Assembly: GCA_031763025.1 (NCBI GenBank)
Contig: JASSKH010000028.1
Coordinates: 7,823,324-7,887,323 of the forward strand
DNA length: 64,000 nucleotides
Origin: Macrocystis pyrifera
Taxonomy: Eukaryota > Sar > Phaeophyceae > Laminariales > Laminariaceae
Direction: 5' to 3'
Shown: positions 11,818 through 23,470 of the stretch, in pieces
Layout of the letters: the number at the start of each line of letters is the position of its first letter
Numbering within the stretch: position 1 is the first letter of the stretch
The notes under the pieces: generated by a model
Seen by the model: only the letters and a program-made list of their open reading frames with translations
Told to the model about the DNA's origin: nothing
Database searches by the model: none
Program-made: the position numbers and the translations under genes

Positions 11818-12362
11818 TAGTCCGAGTACTAAGAGTATTGGAGTACTGGCGGCCAAAATACTGCGAGTACTGTACTGAGAAGGCCTAACCACTGAGTATA
11901 CTGAGAGTAGGAGCAGCACGGAACCTCGAGAGCACAGGCAAATATGTACCGGCAGTATCGAAACACGAAATACTTGTGAGCACAGACAACATCCGCAGTA
12001 CCGAAGAGCCTCGAGATACTGAGAGCACTCGCAGTACATACTCCTCGCAATACATATTCCCGGAGTACTGTCAGTGCTCCCAAGTACTTGAATTGTCCCC
12101 AGGGAAAGCAATTTGCTCCAACTCCCACTCGTGCGACCATCTCTTGAGTGTTTTGTGCCGAACAAAGGGCCTGAGAATTGTCGACACGGTGCACAGGCGG
12201 TCGAAGTATACGTCACATTCCAAGTATACCGAGCCTATTGAGAGTATATCGGTACTGCGAGTACTCACAGTACGAACACTACCAACGGACGAAATACTGC
12301 TAGTACTTGAAGTACCCGCAGTACCGAACCCCGAGACACTTGAAACACAGCACGGAGTATCC

Positions 12363-12420
<58 letters not shown>

Positions 12421-12572
12421 ATCCCGACTTAGTGCGAGCCCGAAAGTATCCGCAGAGTAGTATCCTCACTATTAATAGTAAAACAGAACCTCGAAATATC
12501 GCGAGTACTCGCAGTATCTGCTGCAGTAGTAAAAACCCGAGATACAGCGATTGTACGAAGTACCTACAGTAA
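11818..12572 (+). repeat. GAGTACT / AGTACTG-rich minisatellite region with (CAG)19
   Basis: Degenerate CGAGTACTGCGAGTAC, GAGCAC and CAGTACCG words recur over ~750 bases; a pure (CAG)19 sits at 12362-12418. The open frames on both strands (198 and 205 codons) follow from the repeat. Confidence 0.8.
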
Positions 12573-12691
12573 TTTCTCGAACATATTTGCTCTAGTCCCA
12601 AGTATTGGGAGCAGCTGTGAAAGGTTGAGGTATGAACGCACGCCACACGTAAGCGTGCCCAAACTCCGTGGCCTAGCGTAGAACACACGAC

Positions 12692-13530
12692 TAAGACCTA
12701 TGCCAATGGCAACCCGAAGTATAAATAAAAAGTTTGAATTCCAAAGATACCCGCCAAAAAAAAATAGAACACGCTTCCTATGGGCACGTTCAGAAAAAAA
12801 AAAGTTCCCAACATTTGGAAAAGCCCGAAAAAAGCAAATCTGGGGCCGATGTTGGGCCAAGATCGGCCTGAGAAAAACTCAGGCCGATCTTTGGTTCGAA
12901 GCGGCGAGATTCCGAGTCCCCGACAGACATCGATCGACAAAACCAACGATTGCGTCATGAATTCTGAACGGAGTGCGCTCGTTAGGGGCTCCGACCCACC
13001 CTTGGGTAACCGTCTTCACACAATGGCCAGTGATGTGCGGCGGCGGGCGCTGGCCAGGCGTACGACAAAAAAAACAAATAGCCGCTGGTGTGTACAAAAC
13101 AGAAGACCAAATTTCTCGATCCGTCTCGAATGGCAAAAAACAGGCTTTTTTTCAGGTTTGGGAGGATACCGCAGGACGCCGCCGGCAAGCTCTCGCCCCC
13201 TAGAGCATGTATCCACTTTCTATCTTCGATGCCGTTATCTATATTCGTTGGCCTTGCCCGACACCAAGCGGGTTGGCCTTGGGCTGAGTCTATATCGAGA
13301 TCGAGCATCTATCGTCGCACGAGCTGACTTTTATCAGCGTGTTGACAATTTGCAACGAGAGAAAACAACTTGAGCCGCCTGCAGCCGTTGGAAAAAAAAA
13401 AGAAAAAATTAAACAATTTTTTCCCTTTTTTCCCACAGCGGCGGTACGAGGATATTTTCGGCTGTTTTTTTAAAGCAAAGTATTTGAAAATTTTTTTTCG
13501 GACTTCGCGTTTCCATTGGCATAGGTCTAA
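12692..13530 (-). mobile_element. TIR-F transposon copy 2
   Basis: Reverse orientation to copy 1. Ends are TAAGACCTATGCCAATGGCA and CGCGTTTCCATTGGCATAGG. The many open frames here (for example 12780-13373) match nothing known and reflect GC-rich composition. Confidence 0.7.
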
Positions 13531-15590
13531 TGTAGTACGTATTGCATCATACGTATCAATAGCAGGTCAGAAAAGCAAGGTGGATGTACTGGTACAAAAT
13601 AAGTCGAAAGTTCAACATAAAAAAGAAGCGAGGATCGTGCGAGTCGAACCCCGGTAACGAAAATACTATCGAGCGCCATCTGTCATCTACGCTAACGCAG
13701 TACTCACACAACTTGCACGTTGTGTTTTTTACGAAACCTAAAACACATGGCAGGATCTCTCAGAGTTACTTGTACCGGTACAGCTGCATGTACGGCAGTA
13801 CTACTGACTGTAAAATGCCATGCATGACATTATACGAACAGCAGAACACACGCGCACTGCGACAGAGGAACGTACCCTGCTCTGCCTTTTCAGCTGGCTC
13901 TGGGATCGGTCAGCAGTGTACGACACACAGCAGTCAGTAATTGCAAATGTTTCCGTCACGAATGCTGCTGCACACGATGCTTGTACGAACGATTTGTCGT
14001 GCTGGACTCGACAAACGTACACGATCCAGGTACGTCAGCCTGGGTACGTACGTATGAAACATTACGCTATATACCCGGTAAGGCTTCGTAAGGCAGGCGG
14101 TGGAAAACGGACGGCAGGCTCCGATAAATACAACCAGCCACAGCGATACTGCGCATATGGGTGGGTCGCACACGCACGGCGTGTGGGCGGCAGCGTCGTA
14201 ACGATGGGATCTGTGCGTGTTGTCTGTTGTGTACCTGGTACATGTCTGAGCTGTGTGCTCACAGCTCATGAGAGCCTAGGGAAAAAACAGACAACATTAT
14301 TATACCGGTACGTACGTACAAAAAAAGGCCTCTCGTACTGAAACCAGAAAAATTGTCTTATCCACTCCCGCCTCCCGCCGGAAAAAAAAACTTCGAGCGC
14401 CCGCCACGCGCTTCAGAGTGCACGGATCGCGCCCGGACCTCGACCAATGTGTCCGGCCGGGCTTCTCGTGTCGACTACCTATCGTTTTGCCCAAAAGCGC
14501 TCGTACGAAGAGATACGTTCGAAAAAAAAGGAAACGACTATTTACTGTAGGGATTGGGAACCGATATGATAATAATCTGCAGTTTGTTGTTGTAGAGAGA
14601 ATTAGGCGTTATGGTTCATATTCTTCGGATGGGTGCGTATCAGTAGTACGTAGCTCACTTCGACAGCAGCAGCGGGCACTGTTTGGTTGGTCGCGCTTGC
14701 GGGGGTACCAAGTGGATACCTGGTGCCGCGCGGAACGGTGCTGGCAGACTGGTAGAACACGCGAACAGACAGGGCCCGTGGCTTGCACCTGGACAGCGGT
14801 CGCTCGCTGGGCAAGGCATTCGTGAATTCTGGATCAGGAATTTCGTGAATTCTGATTCAACGTCGGAAGTGGACGAAAAATTCACAAACATAACTATCAA
14901 TATGACCAAAGACCCTCGCACCCCTCCGAAGCCGGGACGGAGCACGTAGAGAGTTGTTCACCGACCATAAGAAGACATTTGCTTGCACCAAAAGCGCGAA
15001 GCGAACGTGAGGTTCGTGTTGGACGGGTCACATCGAGGGTGAGCTTCGTCCTGCCAAGAACAACATGTGAATGCGCGGGACACGACCGCCGCTCGCGTTT
15101 CAAAAGGCTCACCTCCCAGGGATAGGGACAACTTTTGTCAACCAAAAGGTTTTGGGGCGTTTCAGTCGATTTTTGTCCGCCTCAATGCCGGTCGAGCAAC
15201 TTTTGCGCAGCAAGACATCAAGGCGGTGTGTGTGTGGTGTGGAGGGAGGCAAAGGACGACCGCAGGAACTATACCTGCTGCTACTACTGCTGTGCTCTCC
15301 AGCGGTGGCAGGGAACGCCCTGCTGATGCTGTGCCGCAGCTTTTGGGTCCGCTATGTACGTCCATAACATTGTGACGAGCTCGTCGATCCAAAATACCAA
15401 CCGCACAGCTGGAACGACAGCAAAGACGGCGGTGCGTGGTGGTGGTGCTGGCAAACGGTGGCGACAGCGGGCACGTGCGTACTGCTGTCCTCTCGACTGG
15501 CTGTGAGAATCGCACTGCTGCTCAGAACAACAGCAGAGGAGGAGTACAGCAGCAGTTTTTTTTTCTGGTGGCGGTTGTTGATCGTTGTGA
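13531..15590. other. No recognisable gene
   Basis: It contains one Rep-E remnant. Moderate frames at 14418-14825 and 15067-15375 have no recognised motif. Confidence 0.5.
14903..15066 (+). mobile_element. Rep-E copy, 5' end lost
   Basis: ATGACCAAAGACCCTCGCAC through GGTGAGCTTCGTCCTGCC; diverged. Confidence 0.6.
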
Positions 15591-15599
15591 TCGGTGTCG

Positions 15600-16370
15600 T
15601 TTGGAGTCGGGATGTCATTCATGCTGTACATGCGCCCGCGCCCCCAGCTCTGCCTACTATCCATCCTCGGTGCTGCATCGTAGGCTCCGATACATGCAAC
15701 TAAGTCATAAAGTACACTCCTGATGTGCAACCTTACGCGCAAGATTTTGCCTACTGCTGTGCTGCTGGGCGCCTGCTGCTGGAGGATGAGTAGTTGGTCG
15801 TTGATCGTTGTGGTGGGCGTGGTCGGGAGTCAGGATACATGGATACATACATACATACGCCCGCACCCCGAGCTCTGCCTATTTATCCTCGATGATGCAT
15901 CGTAGGCTCCGACACTTGCAACTACAGGTACAGCAGCCAAGAGTACACCCCGGATGTGCCACCTCTCGCAGGTATGTCTGGTGGCAGTTGCTTGTTGATC
16001 GTCGTGGTGGGCGAGGTCGGGAGTAGGGATACATACAGTACACAGTACATACATACATACATGCCCCCCCGCACACCAAGCTCAGCCTATCTGTCTTCGA
16101 TGATGCGTGGTAGGCTCCGACACTTGCAACTACAGGTACAGTAGCCAAGAGTACACCGCGGATGCGCCATCTAACGTGCTGGTTTGGCCTGTTACTGCTG
16201 CTGGGCAACAGCAGGTGGCGATTTGTTGTTGGTCGTTGTGGTGGGTGAGGTCGGGAGTCGGGATACATACATGCGCCCGCACCCCAAGCTCTACCTATCC
16301 ATCCTCCGTGGTGCATCGCAGGCCCCGATACACGCCATATAGTATATTGCGGATGTGCCACCTCACGCGC
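15600..16370 (+). repeat. Tandem array, ~170-220-base unit, four copies
   Basis: Each unit holds TTGATCGTTGTGGTGGGCG, GGTCGGGAGTCGGGATACAT, GCCCGCACCCCAAGCTCTGC, CATCCTCGATGATGCATCG, TAGGCTCCGACACTTGCAAC. Units start near 15590, 15790, 15990 and 16220. They account for the long frames on both strands. Confidence 0.85.
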
Positions 16371-16823
16371 ATGGTTTTGCCAGCTGCTGCTGCTGGGCGG
16401 CATCGCCGCAGCGATGTGCAACAGCCTGCTTGTTGTACTCGTAGCACGCTCAATAGTACGATATTTGTGCTCAGCAGCAGTTGTAACGGCACTGTCCGCC
16501 AATCACGGTAATTTTGTAAGATATACGGTAAGTCATAGCTCTGGTCTGATTGGTGCACGCTCGAAAAGTCTAGTCTGTTTCTACATTGTTTTCTGCTACA
16601 GTAGTCATGACTTTGTACCTATATATCCCTCGGCCCGGTGCCTTCAAAATGCCAGAGTCCTAGTTCACGCCTTATATATAAGTGTGTACCTGGTACGTAC
16701 TGTTATGCGGGACCAATTCGTAGCAAATACCATTCGGCGCACTATTCTATCGTTTTAGTACGGTGCGAGGTTGCTCCGCAGCTAACTGGTACCAGATACC
16801 GTTACATGCGGCTATTAATATTA

Positions 16824-16928
16824 TTACGAGGGACAATAGTTAACAGGACCTACGGTGCACACAAACACCCATATATTTCCATAATTTTACTAACAATATT
16901 TGGTCCTATTTATTATGGCCCCCCGTAA
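16824..16928 (+). mobile_element. MITE-A copy, T/A hybrid
   Basis: It is the first of two same-orientation copies 36 bases apart. Confidence 0.9.
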
Positions 16929-16964
16929 TAGTACTAGTATGTACCAAGTACCTGGCCCCTTCTA

Positions 16965-17069
16965 TTATGGGGGACCATAGTGAATAGGACCTACGGTACA
17001 CACAAAAACCTATATATTCACCTATTTTTACCAGCAATATTTGGTCCCATTTACTATGGTCCCCCGTAA
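16965..17069 (+). mobile_element. MITE-A copy, A/A
   Basis: It is the second of the close pair; a GTACCAAGTACCTGG stretch lies between them. Confidence 0.9.
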
Positions 17070-17479
17070 TAGTATCAATACTCAAGTATATAGGTACGTA
17101 CCGCAGGATTGTGATATGACGAGATCCCGACGGAACCCATTTCGCAGGAACGCGCAAGGAGAAAGAACCGCACCGCACCGCCACGGTGCGGTTCGGAACC
17201 ATTGAAAAGCCCAGCATTGTCAAGTTTATATGATGTCATGTTATACCCTTATATATACCTTGTACCTGATAAGATGTTGACCGCTACATACTATACATAC
17301 CTGGTGCATGCGAGATGTATACCGATTTTTTGGTTAAAGATTTTGGAACTGCGTGGCCCTGACCGAACTAAACCCTAGAATTGAAAAAAATGAAGAGATG
17401 CGAACCGGACCGATCCGTAGGAGTGCGCGAGGAAAAACTAACCGAGTTTAAAGCCCTGTTGTGCGTGAGTGTTACCTGG

Positions 17480-18430
17480 TATCATATTTACCGCATACGA
17501 CGGTGTAAATCACCCCATACGCTGCACACCACACCGCCGGAGTATACTACTCGGGTGATGAAACATATTAAATCCACGAGACGACCGCCCGGTTGATCAC
17601 CCGGGTACGCTATATACCACACCCCCTGCGGTGTCACGCTTCCTATTCAGTGTAACACCTCAAAGATATCACCTGGGTGATGCGGTGACGTGAGTAAGCA
17701 CGCAGTACCCCCAGGTGTGTCAGTGTACCACAGCATATTTTGGAGGCCAGCAACATGGGGGGGGGGGGGAGGTGCAAAGTCTTGCGAACGCGTCGCCCAT
17801 CTCAAGTGGGCAAAACTCTTCCTGGACGCCAGCGACTGCAGCTACCGGTAGGTGTTCAAGGCTCGATCAGGTATTTTTCGCGGGGAAACCACACCTGTGC
17901 CACCTGCTGCTGCAAAGGCCGCTACCGCACAGCTCACCGACAAGCCAGCGCAAAAGCGTCCGCCACCAAAGACCCCACAGCAAAGCCCTCTGACGCAAAG
18001 CCAAGCACGGCGTCTGCTGCTGAGGCCCCTCACAACAAAGTATGTGCAAGCCGGCAGCAAAACCTCCAACCGCTGCTGCCACACCCCTTGTCATCACACC
18101 TCTTGCCGCCTTCCTGGAATGTGACAGCAAAAACCTCCAACCACTAACTGCTACAACACCCGTTTCATCAATCCCCTTCCTGCTCAAAGAATGTGGCAGC
18201 CAAACTCCTTTGCCGCCGCCACTGTTATCACACCCCTTTAGTATCACACCCCCTACAGAATATATATCACCCCGGTGATACCCTTTCTCAAATCCCCCCA
18301 AAAATACCACCCACTTCATCACCGGGGTACGCTGTATAACACCCCCGGAGTTTAACACACCGGGTGATAGGTGTTTAAGAGCCCCAAATATTATCACCGG
18401 GGGTGTGGTATACACCGTGGCATAAGGTAG
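17480..18430. repeat. Cluster of GGGTGATA / TATCACCC palindromes
   Basis: At least six short palindromes of the type TATCACC-GGGTGATA (near 17553, 17595, 17668, 18263, 18323, 18362, 18398) are interspersed with ACACCCCC and TATACCAC. They share the MITE-D end motif. Between them lies a Lys/Ala/Pro-rich open stretch (17880-18140, ASAKASATKDPTAKPSDAKP) on the plus strand, which reads like a low-complexity protein linker but has no recognised neighbours. Confidence 0.5.
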
Positions 18431-18786
18431 ATACCGGGACTGCACCTGATAATGATACTGATTGCTGTATGCGAAAAAAAAAAGCCACCGAGCACTCGGC
18501 CACGGCGCCGCAACGCCACAACAACCCCACGTCGCTTGGCTCTCTTGCTTGCGCTTGCCTCTCTTGTCGTGTCTTGTTTCGTTCATTTCTCGTGCCTCAA
18601 GTATAAGGTCGAAGACTACTGCTACTACCTATTGCTACTTCGTACCAGGTACCAGTCTACACCACGAGTCTGCTGCTGGACATATACACCAGGCAATAGT
18701 ATCGATAGCGCTACGGTATGCTCTGCTGTACGAGCAACCGCGTGCATGGTATTGTTTACCCCGATTTGAGACCGTTTTTTTCGGTA

Positions 18787-18891
18787 TTACAGGGGACCAT
18801 AGTAAATAGGACCAAACGTTGTTAGCAACAACAGGTAAATACATAGGTTTTTGTAGGTGCCGTAGGTCCTATTTACTACGGTCCCCGGTAA
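18787..18891 (-). mobile_element. MITE-A copy, A/A
   Basis: It lies just left of the MITE-B copy that itself holds another MITE-A. Confidence 0.9.
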
Positions 18892-18904
18892 TAGTATCCT
18901 CCCC

Positions 18905-19111
18905 TTCAACCCTGTTAGGACCGCAGTTCCGTTTTGGGGAAACCCTATTCCGGGGGCCCATAGTTAACAGGACCTATGGCATACATAAAAACCTATATAT
19001 TTAGGTATTTTTACTAACAATATTTGGTCCTGTTAACTATGGGACCCCCGTAATAGTTAGAATTCGAGTTGTTTCTCCTCTAAACGGGACCGCTATTCTA
19101 AAAGGGTTGAG
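18905..19111. mobile_element. MITE-B copy split by a MITE-A
   Basis: The two halves flank the MITE-A at 18948-19053; the outer ends are TTCAACCCTGTTAGGACCG and AAAAGGGTTGAGA. Confidence 0.85.
18948..19053 (+). mobile_element. MITE-A copy inserted in MITE-B
   Basis: T/T copy. It splits a MITE-B element whose halves lie at 18905-18947 and 19054-19111. Confidence 0.9.
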
Positions 19112-19139
19112 AAGGACAACACCGGACACGGAGACACTA

Positions 19140-19700
19140 CCACGTGAATGGGCTGGTCACCGGGGTGGTTGTAGAGTGGGTATACATACCGCTGTTACAC
19201 GTGTGATGGCACACCCCGGGGATAGCAAGACCATGTAAATGGGCTTGTCACCGGGTGGTCTGAACATGGGTATGCATGCCACCGTAACACGCGTGATAGC
19301 ACACCCCGGGGATAATCTGACCACGTAGATGGCCGTGTCACGGGGTGTGATAGCACACCCCGGGGATAGTAAGATCACGTGAATGGGCTTGTCACGGGGG
19401 TGGTCTGAACATGGGTATACCACTGCAACACGCCTGATAGCACACCCCGGGGATAGTAATGTCACGTAGGCGGGCTTGTCATGGGGTGGTCTTAACATGG
19501 GTATATTATACCACCGTAACTCGCGTGATAGCACACCTCGGGGATAGTAATACCACGTAGATGGGCTTGTCACGGGGTGGTCATGAACTGGGTATACCAC
19601 TACTGTGCCCTGTGATAGCACACCCCGGGGATAGTGATACCACGTACATGGGCCTGTCACGCGGTGGTCTTAAAAGTGGTACACCACGGTCACAGGCGTG
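19140..19700 (+). repeat. Minisatellite, ~75-105-base unit, about six copies
   Basis: Units contain CACGTAGATGGGCTTGTCAC, GGGGTGGTCTTAACATGGGT, ATACCACTGTAACACGCGTG and ATAGCACACCCCGGGGATAG. Confidence 0.88.
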
Positions 19701-20806
19701 AAAGCACAACCTGGGGATGTCATCACCGGGGGTAACATTGTGACCATCACAAAAACTATATCCAGTTGTGGTGTGGAAGGGTGTAATAACTGACGCAGCC
19801 CGGCCGATGAGCACCATGTGCGGGAGCCCCGCAAGCTCCGTGCTCGTAGGGGGTTCGATAACAAGGGGGTGTGATAACGGAGGGGTGTGGGAACCGTACA
19901 TCAGTGACCGCCAAGGAGAGTGAACAGACCCCAGCCAGGTTGCAGGGGGTGCTAACAAGGGAGGGGTTTGGACAACCAGGCATGCAAGAAACACGTGAGA
20001 GGCTTTCGGTCTGCAAACCGTCCTACACAATGGTGATTGTGATAAATAAGGCGCGCGTTTGAAACCCGGGGATGGCAGCAAAAAAGGCCCGCCTTGCTGC
20101 GATACCGGAAACGTCGTTTACCAGTACCGTTTTTTTTATGATGAAAATCGCTGCTGTCGGGGGGCCCACAGGCACCTCACCGGTGCCGGTAATCGGGGGG
20201 GCTTGGGACACAGCAATAGAATGGCAGTGCCGGTACCGGCAAGTGGGCTGTTCGCGGAAAAATCCGACGTGATCGTCACCCGAGGCGCGGCAGCAACAGG
20301 TACCGGGTACGCCGGGGAGGTACCGGGTACGACGGGGGGGGGGAGGGGGAGACTCGCTCGGCGCACCGCTGTGGTTTCAAGCCGGTCTGGCCTCCATGCA
20401 GGTACGTGCTGTGGTCGAATGATACCGGTATTCACCTTTCGCCGGTCCGGTGTGTCCGGGTGTCAGAAATCACAAAATTTGGAGCTCGATACTACTATTT
20501 ATAAGCGATGCTTTTCCCGCGCAGGGGGTGTGGTATTCAACATTAAACGGGCAATCTTCAGCGAAGTTGCCCGCAATTTGACCAATCAGCGATTAGTACA
20601 TCGGGTGGCATGACTGGATCTGATGTGTCGGATGATGGGCGGTAACGCCAGTTTGTGTCGCAAACGCCCGCGCTGTCGCAGCAGCCGAGCGCTCCCAGAA
20701 AAGTTTCACGGAGGCCGCCTGTCTGACAGCCCTGAGGCCGGGGAAGAGGACGCATTAGCTACTAGTTGATCGGTTGTGTAGCTGGACAGCAGGAAAAGTA
20801 ACGTGT
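19701..20806. other. Unannotated GC-rich stretch with a 184-codon plus frame
   Basis: The frame at 20059-20613 starts MKPGDGSKKGPPCCDTGNVV and shows no recognised domain. Opposite-strand frames are open too. TACCGGTACC-type words recur. Confidence 0.4.
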
Positions 20807-21044
20807 GTATCACACGCAAGACAGCACACCCCCCAGGCCCCAAGGATGGATTTCAGCGCTGGGTTCCTCTAAAATGAAGGGGGCGTACACACTGAAAACG
20901 GCGGCTTTGGGAAGATCTCGTCGAGATATTTCAATAGACACATGCGTCGCGCTCGTAGTTTGCACTCTCCGCAATGTCGAGAAAATCGGCTTTAGAAAAA
21001 AATCGTCCAAGGGGAGTGCACTATCTTATCACCCTAGTGTGATA
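20807..21044 (-). mobile_element. MITE-D element
   Basis: The right end is CTTATCACCCTAGTGTGATA; the left end (GTATCACACGCAAGACAGC, ACACCCCCC) is diverged. Confidence 0.55.
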
Positions 21045-21150
21045 TACGGGGGGGACCATAGTTAATAGGACCTACGGTACAGACAAAAACCTATATATTT
21101 ACCTATTTTTACTAACACTATTTGGTCCTACTAACTATGGTCCCCCGTAA
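21044..21150 (+). mobile_element. MITE-A copy, T-like arms with A interior
   Basis: Arms are type T but the interior is GGTACAGACAAAAACC, nearer type A. It abuts the end of a MITE-D element. Confidence 0.9.
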
Positions 21151-21225
21151 TATTAATAGTAGAAAGAACCAACAGCCGCGACGATAGTATACGGCAAACT
21201 TAATTCATGATGTAGGCACTTGATA

Positions 21226-21228
<3 letters not shown>

Positions 21229-21262
<34 letters not shown>
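21229..21262 (+). repeat. (CTG)11
   Basis: Pure trinucleotide run. Confidence 0.95.
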
Positions 21263-21266
<4 letters not shown>

Positions 21267-21625
21267 TTTTTGCTGCTACTGGTGAGGCGGCGAGGGCGCG
21301 CCCCTCCGCCAACGTAAATCGAATGCCAGGAAACGGGGCAATGGGGAGAACAGGACTACGAGTACCATTGCTGAAACCAGGACACAATAGTAGTGTACGA
21401 TACATGCGACGACGACGGTAGATAGATATATTTCGGACGTATACGTAGGGAGATGGAAAAGGTGTCCCCGGGGGCACTTTAGATTACGACACCCTCGGGG
21501 GCACTTTAGCTTATTGCGCCCCCGGAATATACATCGTATCGTCTGTTGTCTACGGTGCTCTTTTAGCCGCAAGAAAGGTTGACTTTGGGTCCATTCGGAA
21601 TCGTACCTCATCCTGGAAGCATTAC

Positions 21626-21762
21626 CTTTCTTGACAAGAGCATTCCAATGATCTCATTTACGCAGCGGGGCTCTCGACTGCTGTAGCGCTCGTGGTGCAG
21701 TCGCTGCAAGGGTACGGACTCCAGTGCAAAAACTATTTGTAAACATCTGTCTGGGAAAATGC
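21626..21762 (-). CDS. Candidate internal exon, unrecognised
   Basis: After acceptor TTTTTTTTGGCAG (or CCCAG, 12 bases further in) the frame reads IFPDRCLQIVFALESVPLQR, LHHERYSSREPRCVNEIIGM, LLSRK, then donor GTAATG. It looks like helical globular protein. Poly-T before the acceptor resembles the proven MAK16 exon 3 acceptor. I do not recognise the family. Confidence 0.4.
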
Positions 21763-21883
21763 CTGCCAAAAAAAAAAAATTGGAAGTTTTTCTTCGTGTT
21801 TTACGTATACAGCAGAACGAGTGTAGTACGTACGCAGGCTTTTCTTTTTTTTCCAGGCACCAGCCAACGCCATGAAGAAAATG

Positions 21884-21909
<26 letters not shown>
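21884..21909 (+). repeat. Poly-C, 26 bases
   Basis: It lies upstream of the candidate exon at 21626-21762, but as poly-G on the coding strand, so it is not a pyrimidine tract for it. Confidence 0.95.
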
Positions 21910-21914
<5 letters not shown>

Positions 21915-21999
21915 TGAAGCAATGGTTGAAAAAAAAACAAAAACGTGCAAGTATAGCTGGAATATCAACAATTTTTAGAGTATAATCGACGCAGTTTAC

Positions 22000-23087
22000 G
22001 TTAGGCTCCATACGAATCAATGTTGGTGTTGTGGTGTTTACGGAAGAGTTGTGGTTCACCAGAGCATCAGGATAAAAATATAGGGGGCAAATATTGATAT
22101 TAATATTAATAGTTATCTTCTGAAATCGGGGAGGCCACGAACATCAGAGTATCACCGGGTGTGCTGATGTACAAATGTGGGGGGGGTGGGGGGAGGGGAG
22201 GGGGGTAATCGTAATGTGCGGTCGTGCATGTTACACATGCTCATCACATACGCTGTCCGCTAATTTAAGGATCGTTTGGTACTCATATTAATACGCAAAC
22301 GGTGCTAATATTGACCGACATGTGGTTATGTATACTACTACTGCTGTTCGTAGTACGAAAAAAAACAACGCAACCAGGAACAAAAATAGGCCGTCCAACT
22401 GCAGCAGGAGAGAAGAGAGGGCGAGAAAAAGCAGATAGAGCAGGATAGAGCGCAATCGCGGGGGCAAAACCGAGCTCAGGTTCTGCAGCACTCATCTCAC
22501 TACCCTTGTCAGCCTCTACACATCCTGGTATGTAGACTGATTACCTTGACTCCTACAGCAGCAGAGCAGCGAACGCTCGTACCATGTACGCGAAACAACA
22601 ATGCTGCTGGTATGTACTCGCATATATATACGGAGTACCCGGCGTGCAACACAAGGCATGTTTGTATATATACACACCTGGTACCTGGTAGGTCGCAGGC
22701 TGCGTATCTACAGCAGAAGCACACATCGTCGTACAGCAGCCCTGCCATAAGAAGAGCTCGTCTCGACACAAGAGAGCTGACAAGAGGACCGAGAGGACAA
22801 GAGACCGCCTCACCGCCGAGTAATGAACCGCATCAATTGGCACAGATATACCCGTTCTTCCCCCAAAACTCCCAGCATTCCACGAAACGCAACCAAACCT
22901 GTACGTACGTGTTGTAGCTTCTTGTCTCACACACCTGGCATACGCTATTTACTTACGTACGCCTCCTTGGACTCCTCCTAGACAGTCAATCTTTCCGCAA
23001 CAATGAACCGCGTCGAGCGTCGCGAGCGGCCGTGGCACCACCATGATTCGTTTCGATAAGAAACGGCGCAAAAAAAAACATACCCAT
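22000..23087. other. Possible intron of the 21.6-23.6 kb candidate gene
   Basis: A minus-strand frame MVVPRPLATLDAVHCCGKID, then CLGGVQGGV, ends at a perfect GTAAGT donor near 22955. It may be a further exon, but no acceptor or supporting phase was found. Confidence 0.25.
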
Positions 23088-23157
23088 CTGGACGGAAACA
23101 TAAGGAGCGTTTAGACAAAAACATGAAGATCACACAGTCCTTACATTTCCGTCCAAA
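23088..23157. mobile_element. MITE-C copy (family description here)
   Basis: MITE-C is a ~70-base palindrome with ends TGGACGGAAACATAAGGA and TCCTTACATTTCCGTCCA and a loop containing ATGAAG. Confidence 0.75.
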
Positions 23158-23470
23158 ATTGGTATTCAAAAAGGGGTACCGTACGCTAAAAATATAATAC
23201 TTGGCACAGAGCAGAGTATACCCAAGCGGCCTTGGTAGTTTACATGAAAACTATGAATTTCTGCTTGCAGCACCAATCCGGACAGAAAAATAAAAAACAT
23301 TTTGATTTAATGTTGAATTACAATAGATTATTATATTTTGGGACATATTTGTAGTGTGAAATGCCTGTATCGTACCCTCCAACGATCGTGATCGGCAGTA
23401 CTATAACGCTGCGCAGCACTATATTCGAACGCTGGCTAGCAAACATGAGCGACAACTCTACCCCACCCAC

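Noticed and set aside
11976-12688. 198- and 205-codon frames on opposite strands
   Set aside because: Both follow from the AGTACT array and (CAG)19; no protein motif.
12780-13373. 197-codon plus frame
   Set aside because: It lies wholly inside TIR-F copy 2, and copy 1 does not keep the same frame.
15879-16502. 207-codon minus frame
   Set aside because: It is the translation of the ~200-base tandem array.
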